Shown: piece by piece, positions 38,725-47,950 of the stretch
How the letters are laid out: every line of letters starts with the position of its first letter
Position numbering within the stretch: position 1 is the first letter of the stretch
Assembly (NCBI RefSeq): GCF_009650765.1
Contig: NZ_CP045740.1
Location: 4,254,001-4,318,000, forward strand
DNA length: 64,000 bases
Reading direction: 5' to 3'
From: Streptomyces sp. SUK 48
GTDB taxonomy: Bacteria > Actinomycetota > Actinomycetes > Streptomycetales > Streptomycetaceae
Notes under the pieces: generated by a model
What the model saw: the letters and a program-made list of their open reading frames with translations, nothing else
The model's database searches: none
Told to the model about the DNA's origin: nothing
Position numbers and translations under genes: made by a program

Positions 38725-38755
38725 GTCCGCGGCCGGCGCCACGGCAGGCACCCTC

Positions 38756-38803
38756 ATGGCGCGTCGCAGCCTGTATGGCGCGCCGCAGCCTGTATGGCGC
38801 GCT
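38756..38803. repeat. 19-bp tandem repeat, 2.5 copies
   Basis: Units ATGGCGCGTCGCAGCCTGT and ATGGCGCGCCGCAGCCTGT (one difference), then a partial ATGGCGCGCT that reaches the stop codon of the HAD gene. Confidence 0.8.
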
Positions 38804-39599
38804 AGGCCAGCAGACCTTCCAGCACCGCCGCGATCCCGTCCTCCTCGTTCGAAGACGTCACCTCGTCGGCCACCGCCTTGAGCTCCTCGTGCGCGTTGGC
38901 CATGGCCACGCCCCGGGCGGCCCACCCGAACATCGGGATGTCGTTCGGCATGTCGCCGAAGGCGATCGTGTCCGCGGCCCTGAGGCCGAGACGGCGCGCG
39001 GCCAGGGACAGCCCCGTCGCCTTGGACAGGCCGAGCGGCAGGAGTTCCACGATGCCCGCGCCGGCCATCGCGACGGAGACGAAGCCGCCGGCCGCCTGCC
39101 GGGCCGCCTCCGCCAGCTCGTCGTCGCCCAGCGTCGGATGCTGTATGTAGATCTTGTTCAGCGGCGCGGCCCAGAGATCGGACGCGTCGGTGAAGGGGAC
39201 CGCGGGGAGCGGCCCCGCGACGGCGTACCCGGGTCCCACGAGCACCTCGCCGTCCAGCCCGTCACGGCTCGCGGCGAGATGCAGCGGGCCGACCTCCGCC
39301 TCGATCTTGGCCAGCGCCACCCCGGCCAGCTGCCGGTCCAGGGTGACGGACGTCAGCAGGCGGTGCGCCCCGGCGTCGTACACCTGGGCACCCTGGCCGC
39401 AGACCGCGAGGCCGTCGTAGCCGAGGTCGTCGAGGACATGGCGGGTCCAGGGGACGGCGCGGCCGGTGACGACGATGTGCGCCGCGCCCGCCGCGGCGGC
39501 CGCGGTGAGCGCGTCACGGGTGCGCTGGGAGACCGACCCGTCGGAGCGCAGCAGCGTCCCGTCCAGGTCGGTCGCGACCAGCCCGTAGGGGAAGCTCAC
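38802..39599 (-). CDS. HAD-superfamily (Cof-type) phosphatase, second copy
   Basis: 265 residues from GTG 39599, overlapping the serS stop as GTGA. Motif [14 protein letters not shown], motif [17 protein letters not shown] lysine, motif [21 protein letters not shown]. Close in layout to the HAD protein at 29335-30204. Coupling to serS suggests shared expression, but no functional link to seryl-tRNA synthesis is known to me. Confidence 0.9.
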   Translation of the reverse strand: MSFPYGLVATDLDGTLLRSDGSVSQRTRDALTAAAAAGAAHIVVTGRAVPWTRHVLDDLGYDGLAVCGQGAQVYDAGAHRLLTSVTLDRQLAGVALAKIEAEVGPLHLAASRDGLDGEVLVGPGYAVAGPLPAVPFTDASDLWAAPLNKIYIQHPTLGDDELAEAARQAAGGFVSVAMAGAGIVELLPLGLSKATGLSLAARRLGLRAADTIAFGDMPNDIPMFGWAARGVAMANAHEELKAVADEVTSSNEEDGIAAVLEGLLA

Positions 39600-40873
39600 C
39601 TGGCCACCGGCTCCAGGACCTCCCGGCCGCCCAGGTAGGGGCGCAGCACTTCGGGGACCCGGACGGAGCCGTCGGCCAGCTGGTGGTTCTCCAGGATCGC
39701 CACGATGGTGCGCGGTACGGCGCACAGCGTGCCGTTGAGCGTGGCGAGCGGCTTGACCTGCTTGCCGTCGCGGACGCGGATGGACAGCCGGCGGGACTGG
39801 AACTCGGTGCAGTCCGAGGTCGAGGTCAGCTCGCGGTACTTGCCCTGCGTCGGGATCCACGCCTCGCAGTCGAACTTGCGGGCGGCCGAGGAGCCGAGGT
39901 CACCGGAGGCGACGTCGATCACGCGGAACGGCAGCTCCAGCGAGGACAGCCACTGCTTCTCCCACGCCAGCAGGCGCTCGTGCTCGGCCTGGGAGTCCGC
40001 GGGGTCGACGTACGAGAACATCTCGACCTTGTCGAACTGGTGCACGCGGAAGATGCCCCGGGTGTCCTTGCCGTGCGAACCGGCCTCGCGGCGGAAGCAG
40101 GGCGAGAAGCCCGCGTACCGCAGCGGCAGCTTGTCGGCGTCGAGGATCTCGTCCATGTGGTAGGCCGCGAGCGCCACCTCGGAGGTGCCGACCAGGTAGA
40201 GGTCGTCCTTGTCGAGGTGGTAGACGTCCTGCGCGGCCTGGCCGAGGAAGCCGGTGCCGGCCATCGACTGCGGGCGGACCAGCGCCGGGGTCAGCATCGG
40301 GGTGAAGCCGGCCGCGGTGGCCTGGGCCATCGCCGCGTTGACCAGGGCCAGCTCCAGCAGGGCGCCGACGCCGGTGAGGAAGTAGAAGCGGGAGCCGGAG
40401 ACCTTGGCGCCGCGCTCGACGTCGATCGCGCCGAGCAGCTGGCCCAGCTCCAGGTGGTCCCTGGGCTCGAAGCCCTCGGCACCGAAGTCGCGGATGGCGC
40501 CGTGCGTCTCCAGGGTGACGAAGTCCTCCTCGCCGCCGACGGGGACGTCGGGGTGGACGAGGTTGCCGAGCCGGAGCAGCAGCTGGTGGGTCTCGGCGTC
40601 GGCCGCGTCGCGCTCGGCGTCGGCGGCCTTGACGTCGGCCTTGAGCTGCTCGGCACGCTTGAGCAGTTCGGCCTTCTCGTCGGCGCCGGCCTTGGGGATC
40701 AGCTTGCCGAGCTGCTTCTGCTCGGCACGCAGTTCGTCGAAGCGGACGCCGGAAGACCTGCGCCGCTCGTCGGCAGACAGGAGGGAGTCGACGAGCGCGA
40801 CGTCCTCTCCACGGGCGCGCTGGGACGCGCGCACACGGTCGGGGTCCTCACGGAGCAGGCGAAGGTCAATCAC
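39596..40873 (-). CDS. serS: Seryl-tRNA synthetase
   Basis: 425 residues from GTG 40873 ([18 protein letters not shown] is the typical N terminus). An N-terminal coiled coil (about residues 30-100) binds the long variable arm of tRNA-Ser. Class II motif 2 is [25 protein letters not shown], motif 3 is [18 protein letters not shown], with [14 protein letters not shown] before them. Charges tRNA-Ser, one of which is encoded at 61658. Overlaps the HAD gene downstream. Confidence 0.98.
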   Translation of the reverse strand: MIDLRLLREDPDRVRASQRARGEDVALVDSLLSADERRRSSGVRFDELRAEQKQLGKLIPKAGADEKAELLKRAEQLKADVKAADAERDAADAETHQLLLRLGNLVHPDVPVGGEEDFVTLETHGAIRDFGAEGFEPRDHLELGQLLGAIDVERGAKVSGSRFYFLTGVGALLELALVNAAMAQATAAGFTPMLTPALVRPQSMAGTGFLGQAAQDVYHLDKDDLYLVGTSEVALAAYHMDEILDADKLPLRYAGFSPCFRREAGSHGKDTRGIFRVHQFDKVEMFSYVDPADSQAEHERLLAWEKQWLSSLELPFRVIDVASGDLGSSAARKFDCEAWIPTQGKYRELTSTSDCTEFQSRRLSIRVRDGKQVKPLATLNGTLCAVPRTIVAILENHQLADGSVRVPEVLRPYLGGREVLEPVAR

Positions 40874-41040
40874 AGGCCCAAGGCTACCGGTGCGGGGATG
40901 CCGCTCACGCATCACTATTACGGCGCGCTTGGATTTGCGGCTTACGGTGCGTTATGCGCTAATTGCCGCGCGTGTCAAGGGAAAGTGTCTCACTCCCTGG
41001 GACGGATCAGGTCCCGGGCGCCCGGTTGACTCGATTTCCT

Positions 41041-41380
41041 TGTGGGGAGCGGGACTTGGCGGCCCGGTTGTCCACAGAAATCCACACCCACCGAAGAGTT
41101 ATCCACAGGGTGTGGGGAAGTTCTGTGGATGCGGGAATTGATCACTCCGGATCCGTTGACGGGCTTGCAGAATTCCCCGGCCAAAGTGGATCGACACCCA
41201 CTTTCGGGTGGAAAACGGTCGCCCCAAAAGATGAACCAAAGGAAACGGGTGGACGAAGGGTGAGTCAGGTGAAGGTCGCCCCGTCTGTGCGCTGTGGGGC
41301 GATTTGTCGACCGGGTCGCGCTTCGCTGTCGACTTGTCCCCAGGTCGAGAAGGGCGCCTGTGGATAACTCCTGTGGATAA
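41041..41380. promoter_or_regulatory. DnaA-box cluster between serS and pheA
   Basis: Perfect boxes: TTGTCCACA (41068), TTATCCACA (41099), TGTGGATAA (41359 and 41372, reverse orientation). Near boxes: AAATCCACA (41078), TGTGGGGAA (41111), TGTGGATGC (41124), TTGTCCCCA (41334) and TGTGGGGAG (41041). The last perfect box abuts the pheA stop codon, and no gene fits in the 507-bp gap between serS and pheA. The position fits, from memory, the high-affinity DnaA cluster D78 reported in S. coelicolor, whose deletion increased replication initiation; exact identity is not proven here. Confidence 0.85.
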
Positions 41381-42313
41381 CTAGAAGCGGCCGTCCTGGC
41401 AGCGCGCCACCCAGTCCGCGGCCCGCGTGAACTCCTCGTCCGAGGTCCCCGGGTGTACGGCGCGTGCCCCGTCCGGCGTGATGTCGGCGCGCGGGTACGA
41501 GCCGAGGAAGCGCACCTCCAGGCAGTGCCGCTTCAGGCCCATCAGCGCCTCCGCCATTCGCCGGTCGGAGATATGGCCCTCGGCGTCCACGCAGAAGCAG
41601 TAGTTGCCGATGCCCTCGCCGGTCGGCCGGGACTGGAGCAGCATCAGGTTGATCCCGCGCGAGGCGAACTCGCCCAGCAGATCGCGCAGTCCGCCGGGGT
41701 GGTCGGTGCGCTGCCAGAGCACCACCGAGGTCTTGTCGGCGCCGGTCTTCGCGGCGGGCCGGGCCGGGCGGCCGACCAGCACGAACCGGGTCTGCGCGTT
41801 CTCCGCGTCGTGGATACCGGTCTCCAGGGCCTCCAGGCCGTACCGGGCGGCGGCGAACTCGCCCGCGAAGGCGGCGTCGTAGCGGCCCTCCTGGACCAGC
41901 CGGGCCGCGTCCGCGTTCGAGGCGGCGGACTCCCAGACGGCGTCCGGGAGGTTGGCCTTCAGCCAGTTGCGCACCTGGGGCTGGGCCGCGGGGTGGGCGG
42001 AGACCGTCTTGATGTCGGCGAGCCGGGTGCCCGGGCGGACCAGCAGCGCGAAGGTGATGGAGAGCAGCACCTCGCGGTAGATCGTCAGCGGCTCGCCGGC
42101 GACCAGGCCGTCCAGAGTGGCGGTGATGCCGCCCTCGACGGAGTTCTCGATCGGCACGAACGCGGCCTCGGCCTCGCCGGCCCGCACCGCGTCCAGCGCG
42201 GACGGCACCGACACGTACGGGATCAGCTCGCGGGTGGCCGCCTCCGGCAGCGTCCGCAGGGCCACCTCGGTGAAGGTGCCCTCGGGACCGAGATACGCAT
42301 AGCTCGCTGGCAT
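41381..42313 (-). CDS. pheA: Prephenate dehydratase
   Basis: 310 residues from ATG 42313. Catalyses prephenate to phenylpyruvate in phenylalanine synthesis. PDT domain: YAYLGPEGTFTEVAL, PIENSVEGGITATLDGL, and the catalytic Thr in AENAQTRFVLVG. C-terminal ACT domain with GGLRDLLGEFASRGINLMLLQSRP, the Phe-binding regulatory site. No chorismate mutase domain, as usual in actinobacteria. Confidence 0.97.
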   Translation of the reverse strand: MPASYAYLGPEGTFTEVALRTLPEAATRELIPYVSVPSALDAVRAGEAEAAFVPIENSVEGGITATLDGLVAGEPLTIYREVLLSITFALLVRPGTRLADIKTVSAHPAAQPQVRNWLKANLPDAVWESAASNADAARLVQEGRYDAAFAGEFAAARYGLEALETGIHDAENAQTRFVLVGRPARPAAKTGADKTSVVLWQRTDHPGGLRDLLGEFASRGINLMLLQSRPTGEGIGNYCFCVDAEGHISDRRMAEALMGLKRHCLEVRFLGSYPRADITPDGARAVHPGTSDEEFTRAADWVARCQDGRF

Positions 42314-42442
42314 GGTCCTCACCCTAATGGCCGCGGGCCGTCGTAGCTCAGGCGTCTCAAGATGACCACTCGACCGGGTGGTTTGAGAGGGGACAGTCCG
42401 CAAAGCGGATGGACCATCGGCTAAGGATTCGCGGCCCCTTGC

Positions 42443-43762
42443 TCAGCCCTCCAGCAGCCGCTGCCCCACGTACTCGCCCTCGGCCGCCCCGCCCGGCACC
42501 GCGAACAGCGCGCTCGACTCGTGCCGGATGAACCGCGACAGGGCGTCGCCCCGGTCGAGCTTGCGCTGCACCGGCACGAAGCCGAGCAGCGGGTCCGCCT
42601 GCCAGCACACGAAGAGCAGCCCGGCGTCCGGCACCCCGTCCGCGTCGATGCCGTCGTGGTACGAGAACGGGCGCCGCAGCATCGCCGCTCCGCCGTTCTT
42701 GTCCGGCCGGGTGATCCGCGCGTGCGCGTTGAGCGCGATCACGTAGTCGCCCTGGGCGTCGGTCTTCTCCAGCTCCATCGGGGAGGTCTCGTGCCCCCCG
42801 GTCAGCGGCGCCCCGTCCGCCTTGCGGCGCCCGATGACCTGTTCCTGGGCGGCGAGGGGCAGCTTCTCCCAGTCGTCCAGGAGCATCCGGATCCGGCGTA
42901 CGACGGCATAGGAACCGTTCGCCATCCACGCCGGCTCGCCCGAGGCGGGCACGAAGATCTGCTTGCCGAAGGTGGCGTCCGCCGGCTTCGGATTGCCCGT
43001 TCCGTCGATCTGGCCCATCAGGTTGCGGGCCGTCATCGGGCGGGCGGTGGCGCCCGGGGCGCGGTTGAAGCCGTTCATCTGCCAGCGCACCCGCGCGGCC
43101 GCCCCGGCGTCCTTCTGGAGGGCGCGCAGGGCGTGGAAGGCGACCAGGGCGTCGTTCGCGCCGATCTGCACCCACAGATCGCCGTCGCTGCGTGCCTTGT
43201 CCAGATGATCGGAGGAGAAGGCGGGCAGCGGGTCGAGGGCGGTGGGCCGCTGCTTCTCCAGTCCGGTGCGGGTGAAGAAGCTGTTCCCGAAGCCGAAGGT
43301 GACCGTCAGCGAGGAGGGGCCCGCGTCCCGGGACACATCGGTGTCGTCGTGCGGGGAGGGCTCGCCCGCCATCAGCCGCCCGGCCGTCGCCGACCAGCGG
43401 CGCAGCAGGGCCGCCGCCTCCTTGCGGCCCGCGCCCGCCGCCAGATCGAAGGCGATGAGATGACCGCACGCCTGGAGGCCCTCGGTGATGCCGGGCTGGT
43501 GTTTCACGTGAAACATCGCGCGGTCGGAGCCCACCGAGGTGAGCGGGGTGGCCGGGGCGGGTGCGGCGGCATAACCGACGGCCCCGCCCGCCGCGCCGAG
43601 CACCAGCCCGGTGGCGCCCGCGGTGCCGAGCAGGGCGCGCCGGGAGACACCCCCGGTACGGGCCTCGGACGGCTGGGCCCCGGACGGCTGGGCCTGGGAC
43701 GCCGGGGCCTCGGGGGTGCGGGCCCCGGGGGTGCGGGCCTTCCGGGTGGACTGGTCGGTCAT
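42443..43762 (-). CDS. dtpA: Tat-exported DyP-type heme peroxidase (DtpA/EfeB-like)
   Basis: 439 residues. Twin-arginine signal with SRRALLG at residues 40-46 and a hydrophobic stretch to about 68. DyP signatures: GQIDGTGNP (distal Asp, GxxDG) at about residue 250, FSYHDGIDADGVPDAGLLFVCWQ and a proximal-His region. Next to copCD, ecuC and sco genes, as in S. lividans, where DtpA is needed for GlxA maturation and normal development. A perfect parS at 43501-43514 lies inside the gene and encodes FHVKH. Confidence 0.93.
   Translation of the reverse strand: MTDQSTRKARTPGARTPEAPASQAQPSGAQPSEARTGGVSRRALLGTAGATGLVLGAAGGAVGYAAAPAPATPLTSVGSDRAMFHVKHQPGITEGLQACGHLIAFDLAAGAGRKEAAALLRRWSATAGRLMAGEPSPHDDTDVSRDAGPSSLTVTFGFGNSFFTRTGLEKQRPTALDPLPAFSSDHLDKARSDGDLWVQIGANDALVAFHALRALQKDAGAAARVRWQMNGFNRAPGATARPMTARNLMGQIDGTGNPKPADATFGKQIFVPASGEPAWMANGSYAVVRRIRMLLDDWEKLPLAAQEQVIGRRKADGAPLTGGHETSPMELEKTDAQGDYVIALNAHARITRPDKNGGAAMLRRPFSYHDGIDADGVPDAGLLFVCWQADPLLGFVPVQRKLDRGDALSRFIRHESSALFAVPGGAAEGEYVGQRLLEG
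43501..43514. promoter_or_regulatory. parS site (perfect) inside dtpA
   Basis: GTTTCACGTGAAAC within the coding region just after the signal-peptide segment; on the minus strand it is read as MFHVKH. Confidence 0.93.
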
Positions 43763-43770
43763 GGTCTGGG

Positions 43771-45825
43771 TCAGCCGATCTGCGCGTTCTGGGAGACGGT
43801 CACTTCGTCGATGTCGGAGGTGCGGACGGTGACGGCGATCTTCCAGTCACCGGCCATCGGGATCTGCACCCCGTCCGCCGACCAGTGGCCGGTGGTGATG
43901 TGCTCGGGAGCCACGGAGAGCGGGCCGATCTTCTTCGCCTCCAGGGTGAGGGCGATCTTCACCTCGGGGACGTCGAAGGGCTGACCGCCGGGCTTGCGGA
44001 CGAAGAGGTGCAGCGCGTTGGCGCCCGCGTGGGCGGGGTCGATGTCGAGGGCGACCACGCCCTTGCCGTCCGTGCCGCCCGTGTCGAAGGGCAGGCTCAG
44101 GGACAGGCTGCCGTTCGTGGGCGCGGTGACGGCGCCGGTGGCGGCTTTGGCCTCCTGTTCGGTGCGGCCGGGCTCGGTCTGCGTCAGCGCGGTGGTGACG
44201 GCGAGCAGGACGACCGCGACGGCGGCCTCGGCGAGCACCGAGCGGCGCAGCCCGAAGCGGCCCGCGTCACCGTCCCGCAGCCGCTTTCGCCGGGCGGCGT
44301 CCACCGCGGCCCGCTGCCGGGCGAGCTGGGCGGCGCGCCGTGAGTCGGCGGAGTTCGCGGGAGCGGAGCCGGGTGCGGCCGCCGTGTCCGCCGCGTCGGC
44401 GCCCTGCCCGGCCGTGCCCGCCGATCTCGCGTCCGTCGGCCTCGTACCGGCCGGCCCCGTGCCCGCCGACCTCGCGTCCGCCGTCCCCGTGTCGGCGGCG
44501 GCCTCCGTGTCCGGTCCGGCGGCTGCCCTCGCCGCGGTGACCGGCTCCCTCCCGGCCCCCGCTTCGTCGGCGGCCCGGTCCCCCGCCGCGCCCTGGTCCG
44601 CGAGCCGGCCCGTCCATCGCCGCGACACGGACGCGAGGCCCACCATGACCGCCACCAGGGCGATCTTGGCCAGCAGCAGCTGCCCGTACCGGGTGTCGGT
44701 GAAGGCGGACCAGGAGCCGAGCTGGCGCCAGGACTGGTAGACGCCGGTGACGACGAGGGCCACCACGGAGCCGAAGGCCAGCCGGGAGAAGCGGCGTACG
44801 GCGGCGGCCTCGACCGGCGTCCCGGCGGGCGCCCGGTACAGGGCCACCAGCAGCGCGGTGAGCCCGCCCAGCCAGGCGGCGACGGCGAGCAGATGGACGA
44901 CGTCCACCGGCATGGCGATGCCCGGCTGGAGCCCGACCGAGGCGTGCTCGGACATCGCCCAGCTGGTCGCGAGCCCGGCCGCGACGACCACGCCCCCGAT
45001 GCCGAGCCCGAAGGTCAGGTCCCGCTTCTCCGCGCCCTCCTCGCGCCGCTGGTACGTGCCGAAGAGGACGGCGATGAACAGCGCGGCGGCGGCGAGCAGC
45101 AGCAGCCGGGAGACCAGCGCGGCCCCCGGCTTGGTCTCCAGCACCTGGCCGAGCAGCCCGAGGTCGAAGACGTCGGCGACCTTCCCGGTGGTGGTGTACG
45201 AGCCGCGCAGGAGCAGCAGCCACAGGGTGGCCGCGGTCAGCGCCAGCCAGCCGCCGACGACCAGCCGTTGCAGCGCCCGTACGCCCGCCCCGCGCCGCCA
45301 GCACAGGAGCACGAAGGCGGCGCCGCCCACGAGCACGAGGTAACCGGCGTACGACACGTACCGTCCGACCTGGTAGAGCCCGCCGACGACCCCGCCGCCC
45401 ACGGTCGGACCGGTGCCGGAGACCACGGTCTTCGAGGGCGCCCCGATGGAGAAGGTGTAGGCGCCGGCCACCGGATGGCTGTCGGCGGAGACCACCTCGT
45501 AGGTGACCGTGTACGTGCCCTTGCCGAGGCCGCCCTCGAGCCGCACGGCGTACGTCGTCCCGCGCACGTTGCCGGGGGCGCCGGTCTGGACGGGTCTGCC
45601 CCTGGGGTCGAGGACCCGCAGCGAGTCGCCGTTCATCGCGACCTTCTCGGAGAAGGTGAGCGAGACCCGGGCGGGCGGCTGCTGGACCACCACCCCCTGC
45701 GCGGGGTCGCTGCCGGTCAGCGCCGCGTGCGCGGAGGCCGGCGCGGCGCCCGCGAGCAGGGCGCCCAGGGCGGCGAGGAGCAGCAGCACCAGGGTCCGCG
45801 GGCGGGGGGCGATGGTCCGGGTCAC
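43771..45825 (-). CDS. CopC-CopD copper-handling fusion with extra C-terminal domain
   Basis: 684 residues. Signal peptide with cleavage near APASA-HAALTGSDP, giving an N-terminal copper-ligand His; the CopC domain also has SADSHPVAGAYTF. Then eight or so TM helices of CopD (DVVHLLAVAAWLGGLTALL), a 90-residue Ala/Asp/Thr-rich linker (about 410-500), another TM, and a C-terminal extracytoplasmic beta domain (LHLFVRKPGGQPFDVPEVKIALTL; YtkA/FixH-like). Probably imports copper or hands it to the oxidase/radical-copper enzymes. Ends 8 bp before dtpA. Confidence 0.9.
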   Translation of the reverse strand: MTRTIAPRPRTLVLLLLAALGALLAGAAPASAHAALTGSDPAQGVVVQQPPARVSLTFSEKVAMNGDSLRVLDPRGRPVQTGAPGNVRGTTYAVRLEGGLGKGTYTVTYEVVSADSHPVAGAYTFSIGAPSKTVVSGTGPTVGGGVVGGLYQVGRYVSYAGYLVLVGGAAFVLLCWRRGAGVRALQRLVVGGWLALTAATLWLLLLRGSYTTTGKVADVFDLGLLGQVLETKPGAALVSRLLLLAAAALFIAVLFGTYQRREEGAEKRDLTFGLGIGGVVVAAGLATSWAMSEHASVGLQPGIAMPVDVVHLLAVAAWLGGLTALLVALYRAPAGTPVEAAAVRRFSRLAFGSVVALVVTGVYQSWRQLGSWSAFTDTRYGQLLLAKIALVAVMVGLASVSRRWTGRLADQGAAGDRAADEAGAGREPVTAARAAAGPDTEAAADTGTADARSAGTGPAGTRPTDARSAGTAGQGADAADTAAAPGSAPANSADSRRAAQLARQRAAVDAARRKRLRDGDAGRFGLRRSVLAEAAVAVVLLAVTTALTQTEPGRTEQEAKAATGAVTAPTNGSLSLSLPFDTGGTDGKGVVALDIDPAHAGANALHLFVRKPGGQPFDVPEVKIALTLEAKKIGPLSVAPEHITTGHWSADGVQIPMAGDWKIAVTVRTSDIDEVTVSQNAQIG

Positions 45826-45838
45826 GGTGTCCCTTCCC

Positions 45839-46303
45839 TCAGTTGCCGGTCGTCGGGTGGTACGTGGCGGACTTCACCGGCATCTCGACGGTGAGGGGCC
45901 CGCTCTTGGCGAAGGTGAGCTTCAGGGTGACCGTCTGGCCCTGCTTCGGCCGCTGCCGGAGCTGCTCGAACATCAGGTGGTTGCCACCGCTTCGGAAGAC
46001 GAGCCGGCCGTGGGCGGGTATGGCGAAGGAGGACTGCTCCCGCATCTCGCCGCCCGTGGTGCTGTGCATGGTGACCTGACCGGCCGCCGTGCTGCTCACC
46101 TTGGTCAGCTCGTCCTTCGTGCCGCCCTTGTTGGTGATCGTCAGGAAGCCGGCGGCCATGTCGGCGGCGACGGGCTGCGGCATGTAGCTGCCGCTGACCG
46201 ACAGTTCGGCCTTGGAGCTGTCCGAGGAGCCCGAGCCCGAGCAGCCCGCGAGAGCGAGGGTGCCCGCGAGGGCCGCGGCCAGGAGGAGGGGTCGGCGGTT
46301 CAC
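45839..46303 (-). CDS. PCu(A)C-type extracytoplasmic copper chaperone (ECuC-like) lipoprotein
   Basis: 154 residues from GTG 46303, overlapping the sco stop as GTGA. Lipobox LALAGC with Cys21. The copper site is MHSTTGGEM...GGNHLMFE, i.e. H-x(n)-M...H-x-M. In S. lividans the equivalent protein (ECuC) passes Cu(I) to Sco for cytochrome c oxidase assembly. Membrane-anchored outside the cell. Confidence 0.92.
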   Translation of the reverse strand: MNRRPLLLAAALAGTLALAGCSGSGSSDSSKAELSVSGSYMPQPVAADMAAGFLTITNKGGTKDELTKVSSTAAGQVTMHSTTGGEMREQSSFAIPAHGRLVFRSGGNHLMFEQLRQRPKQGQTVTLKLTFAKSGPLTVEMPVKSATYHPTTGN

Positions 46304-46956
46304 GGCTTGGCCCCCTCGACGAGCTTGGGCAGGTCCTTGATGTAGTCGTCGACCGTGGCGCTGTCGCTGATCAGCACGTAACCGCCGTTGTCCTTCGGCG
46401 AGAAGGCCAGCACCTGGGTGCCGTGGACGGAGACGAGCTTGCCGTTCTTGTCCTTGGTCGTCGGCTCGACGGAGATGCCGACGGAGCGGGCGGCGGCCTG
46501 GACGGACTTGAAGTCGCCGGTCAGGCCGATGAACCGCGGGTCGATGCCCTTGAGCCAGCTGCCGAGCGCGGCCGGGGTGTCGCGTCCAGGGTCGGTGGTG
46601 ACGAACACGACCCGCAGGTCGTCGCGCTGGGCCGGGGTCAGCGACTTCTGGGCGGCGACGGCGATGTTGCTCATCGTCGTCGGGCAGATGTCGGGGCAGT
46701 GCGTGTAGCCGAAGTAGAGCAGGGTCGGGTGGCCCTGGGTCTCCTTGCGGAGGTCGTACTTCTTGCCGTGGGTGTCCGTGAGGACCAGGCCGGGCTTGTC
46801 CCAGGGCCGGTCGAGGACGGTGGCGGGGCCGCTGGTGCCGGACTCCTGCGTGACGGCGGAGACCGTCGACGAACCGGCCTGCCGGCCGCCGCAGGCGGAG
46901 AGGGTCAGAGTGGCGGCGGCGAGCAGCGCGGCCGCGGCGAACGTCTTCTTGCGCAT
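46300..46956 (-). CDS. sco: SCO1/SenC family copper chaperone (Sco)
   Basis: 218 residues from ATG 46956. Lipobox TLTLSAC. Thioredoxin fold with CPDIC (C-x3-C) in YFGYTHCPDICPTTM and the conserved His in GKLVSVHGTQVLAF, the three Cu ligands of Sco. Delivers copper to the CuA site of cytochrome c oxidase. Translationally coupled to the PCu(A)C gene and part of the copper operon. Confidence 0.95.
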   Translation of the reverse strand: MRKKTFAAAALLAAATLTLSACGGRQAGSSTVSAVTQESGTSGPATVLDRPWDKPGLVLTDTHGKKYDLRKETQGHPTLLYFGYTHCPDICPTTMSNIAVAAQKSLTPAQRDDLRVVFVTTDPGRDTPAALGSWLKGIDPRFIGLTGDFKSVQAAARSVGISVEPTTKDKNGKLVSVHGTQVLAFSPKDNGGYVLISDSATVDDYIKDLPKLVEGAKP

Positions 46957-47052
46957 AGAGAAATGTCCCAGATGTGAGAACTCCGGCGCGCGCCGGGGTC
47001 GTACCGGGGCCAAGCCTGGCACGGCCCCGGCGCGCGCTGCGGAACGAGGGGG

Positions 47053-47826
47053 CTAGGCGGTGCGGCGGCGGCCGGCGAGGACGCCGTAGGCCACTCCCGC
47101 GGCGCCGACGACGATCCCGGCGACGCCGAGCACCCGGGCGGTGGTGTCACTGCCGCCGCCGGAGCCCGGGGCGGCGGCCGTGTTCTCCTTCTTGTCGTCG
47201 GACGCGTCCTGGGCGCCCGCCGTGCCGTGCTCGTCGGCCGCGGCGGTCAGCTGGAGCACCGGCGCCGGGTTCTGCGGCTCGTCCTGGCCCGCCTGCGGCA
47301 CCTGGATCCAGCGCACGACCGCCTTGTCGGAGTACGTCTGCAGCGCCTTGAACACCAGCTGGTCCGTGTCGCCGGGCAGGGCGCCGACGGAGAGCGGGAA
47401 CTTCTGGAAGTAGCCGGGCTCGATGCCCTTGCCGTCGGCGGTCCAGGTGACCTTGGTGACGGCCTGATCGATCTTGTCGCCGTGCACGGTCAGCGGCTTG
47501 GCGAGCTTGGTCTTGGTGAGCTGCACGCTCCAGCCCGGGATCGGCTGGGCCATGACGGAGGCCAGCGGGTGGTCGGCCGGGAGGTTCACCTCGACCTTGG
47601 TGGTCGAGGCGTTGTCCCGCTCGTTGGGGACCTTGAAGTCGACGACCGCGTAGCCGCCCTTGGCCGCGGCGCCCTCGGGCTGCACGGTCACATGCGCGAA
47701 GGCGGGGGCGGACAGGGCCAGTACGGCGGTGCCGGCGACGGCGGCACCGGCGGCGAGCCGGGCGGCCGTACGGCGGATGGCGAGGCGGTCGGCGACGACG
47801 CCGGGGACGAGCTGGGAAACCTGCAT
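47053..47826 (-). CDS. ycnI: YcnI family (DUF1775) copper-binding membrane protein
   Basis: 257 residues. Signal peptide to about residue 44 ending APAFA, mature start HVTVQPEGAAAKGGY with the copper-brace His; the DUF1775 beta domain contains VDFKVPNERDNASTTKVEVNLP and IPGWSVQ. A polar linker precedes a C-terminal TM (GVAGIVVGAAGVAYGVLAG) and RRR anchor. It fits with the neighbouring copper genes. Confidence 0.92.
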   Translation of the reverse strand: MQVSQLVPGVVADRLAIRRTAARLAAGAAVAGTAVLALSAPAFAHVTVQPEGAAAKGGYAVVDFKVPNERDNASTTKVEVNLPADHPLASVMAQPIPGWSVQLTKTKLAKPLTVHGDKIDQAVTKVTWTADGKGIEPGYFQKFPLSVGALPGDTDQLVFKALQTYSDKAVVRWIQVPQAGQDEPQNPAPVLQLTAAADEHGTAGAQDASDDKKENTAAAPGSGGGSDTTARVLGVAGIVVGAAGVAYGVLAGRRRTA

Positions 47827-47950
47827 GGCAGGAGCACTCCAGGGTGAGAGTTCCGGTGAGGAAGGAGGCGCGCGGGCGCGCGCGGGCCGCGCGACGGCGG
47901 CCGTCTCCTCGGAACCCGGAGCTGTCCGGGGCAGGGGCGGGCGCGTCGCG

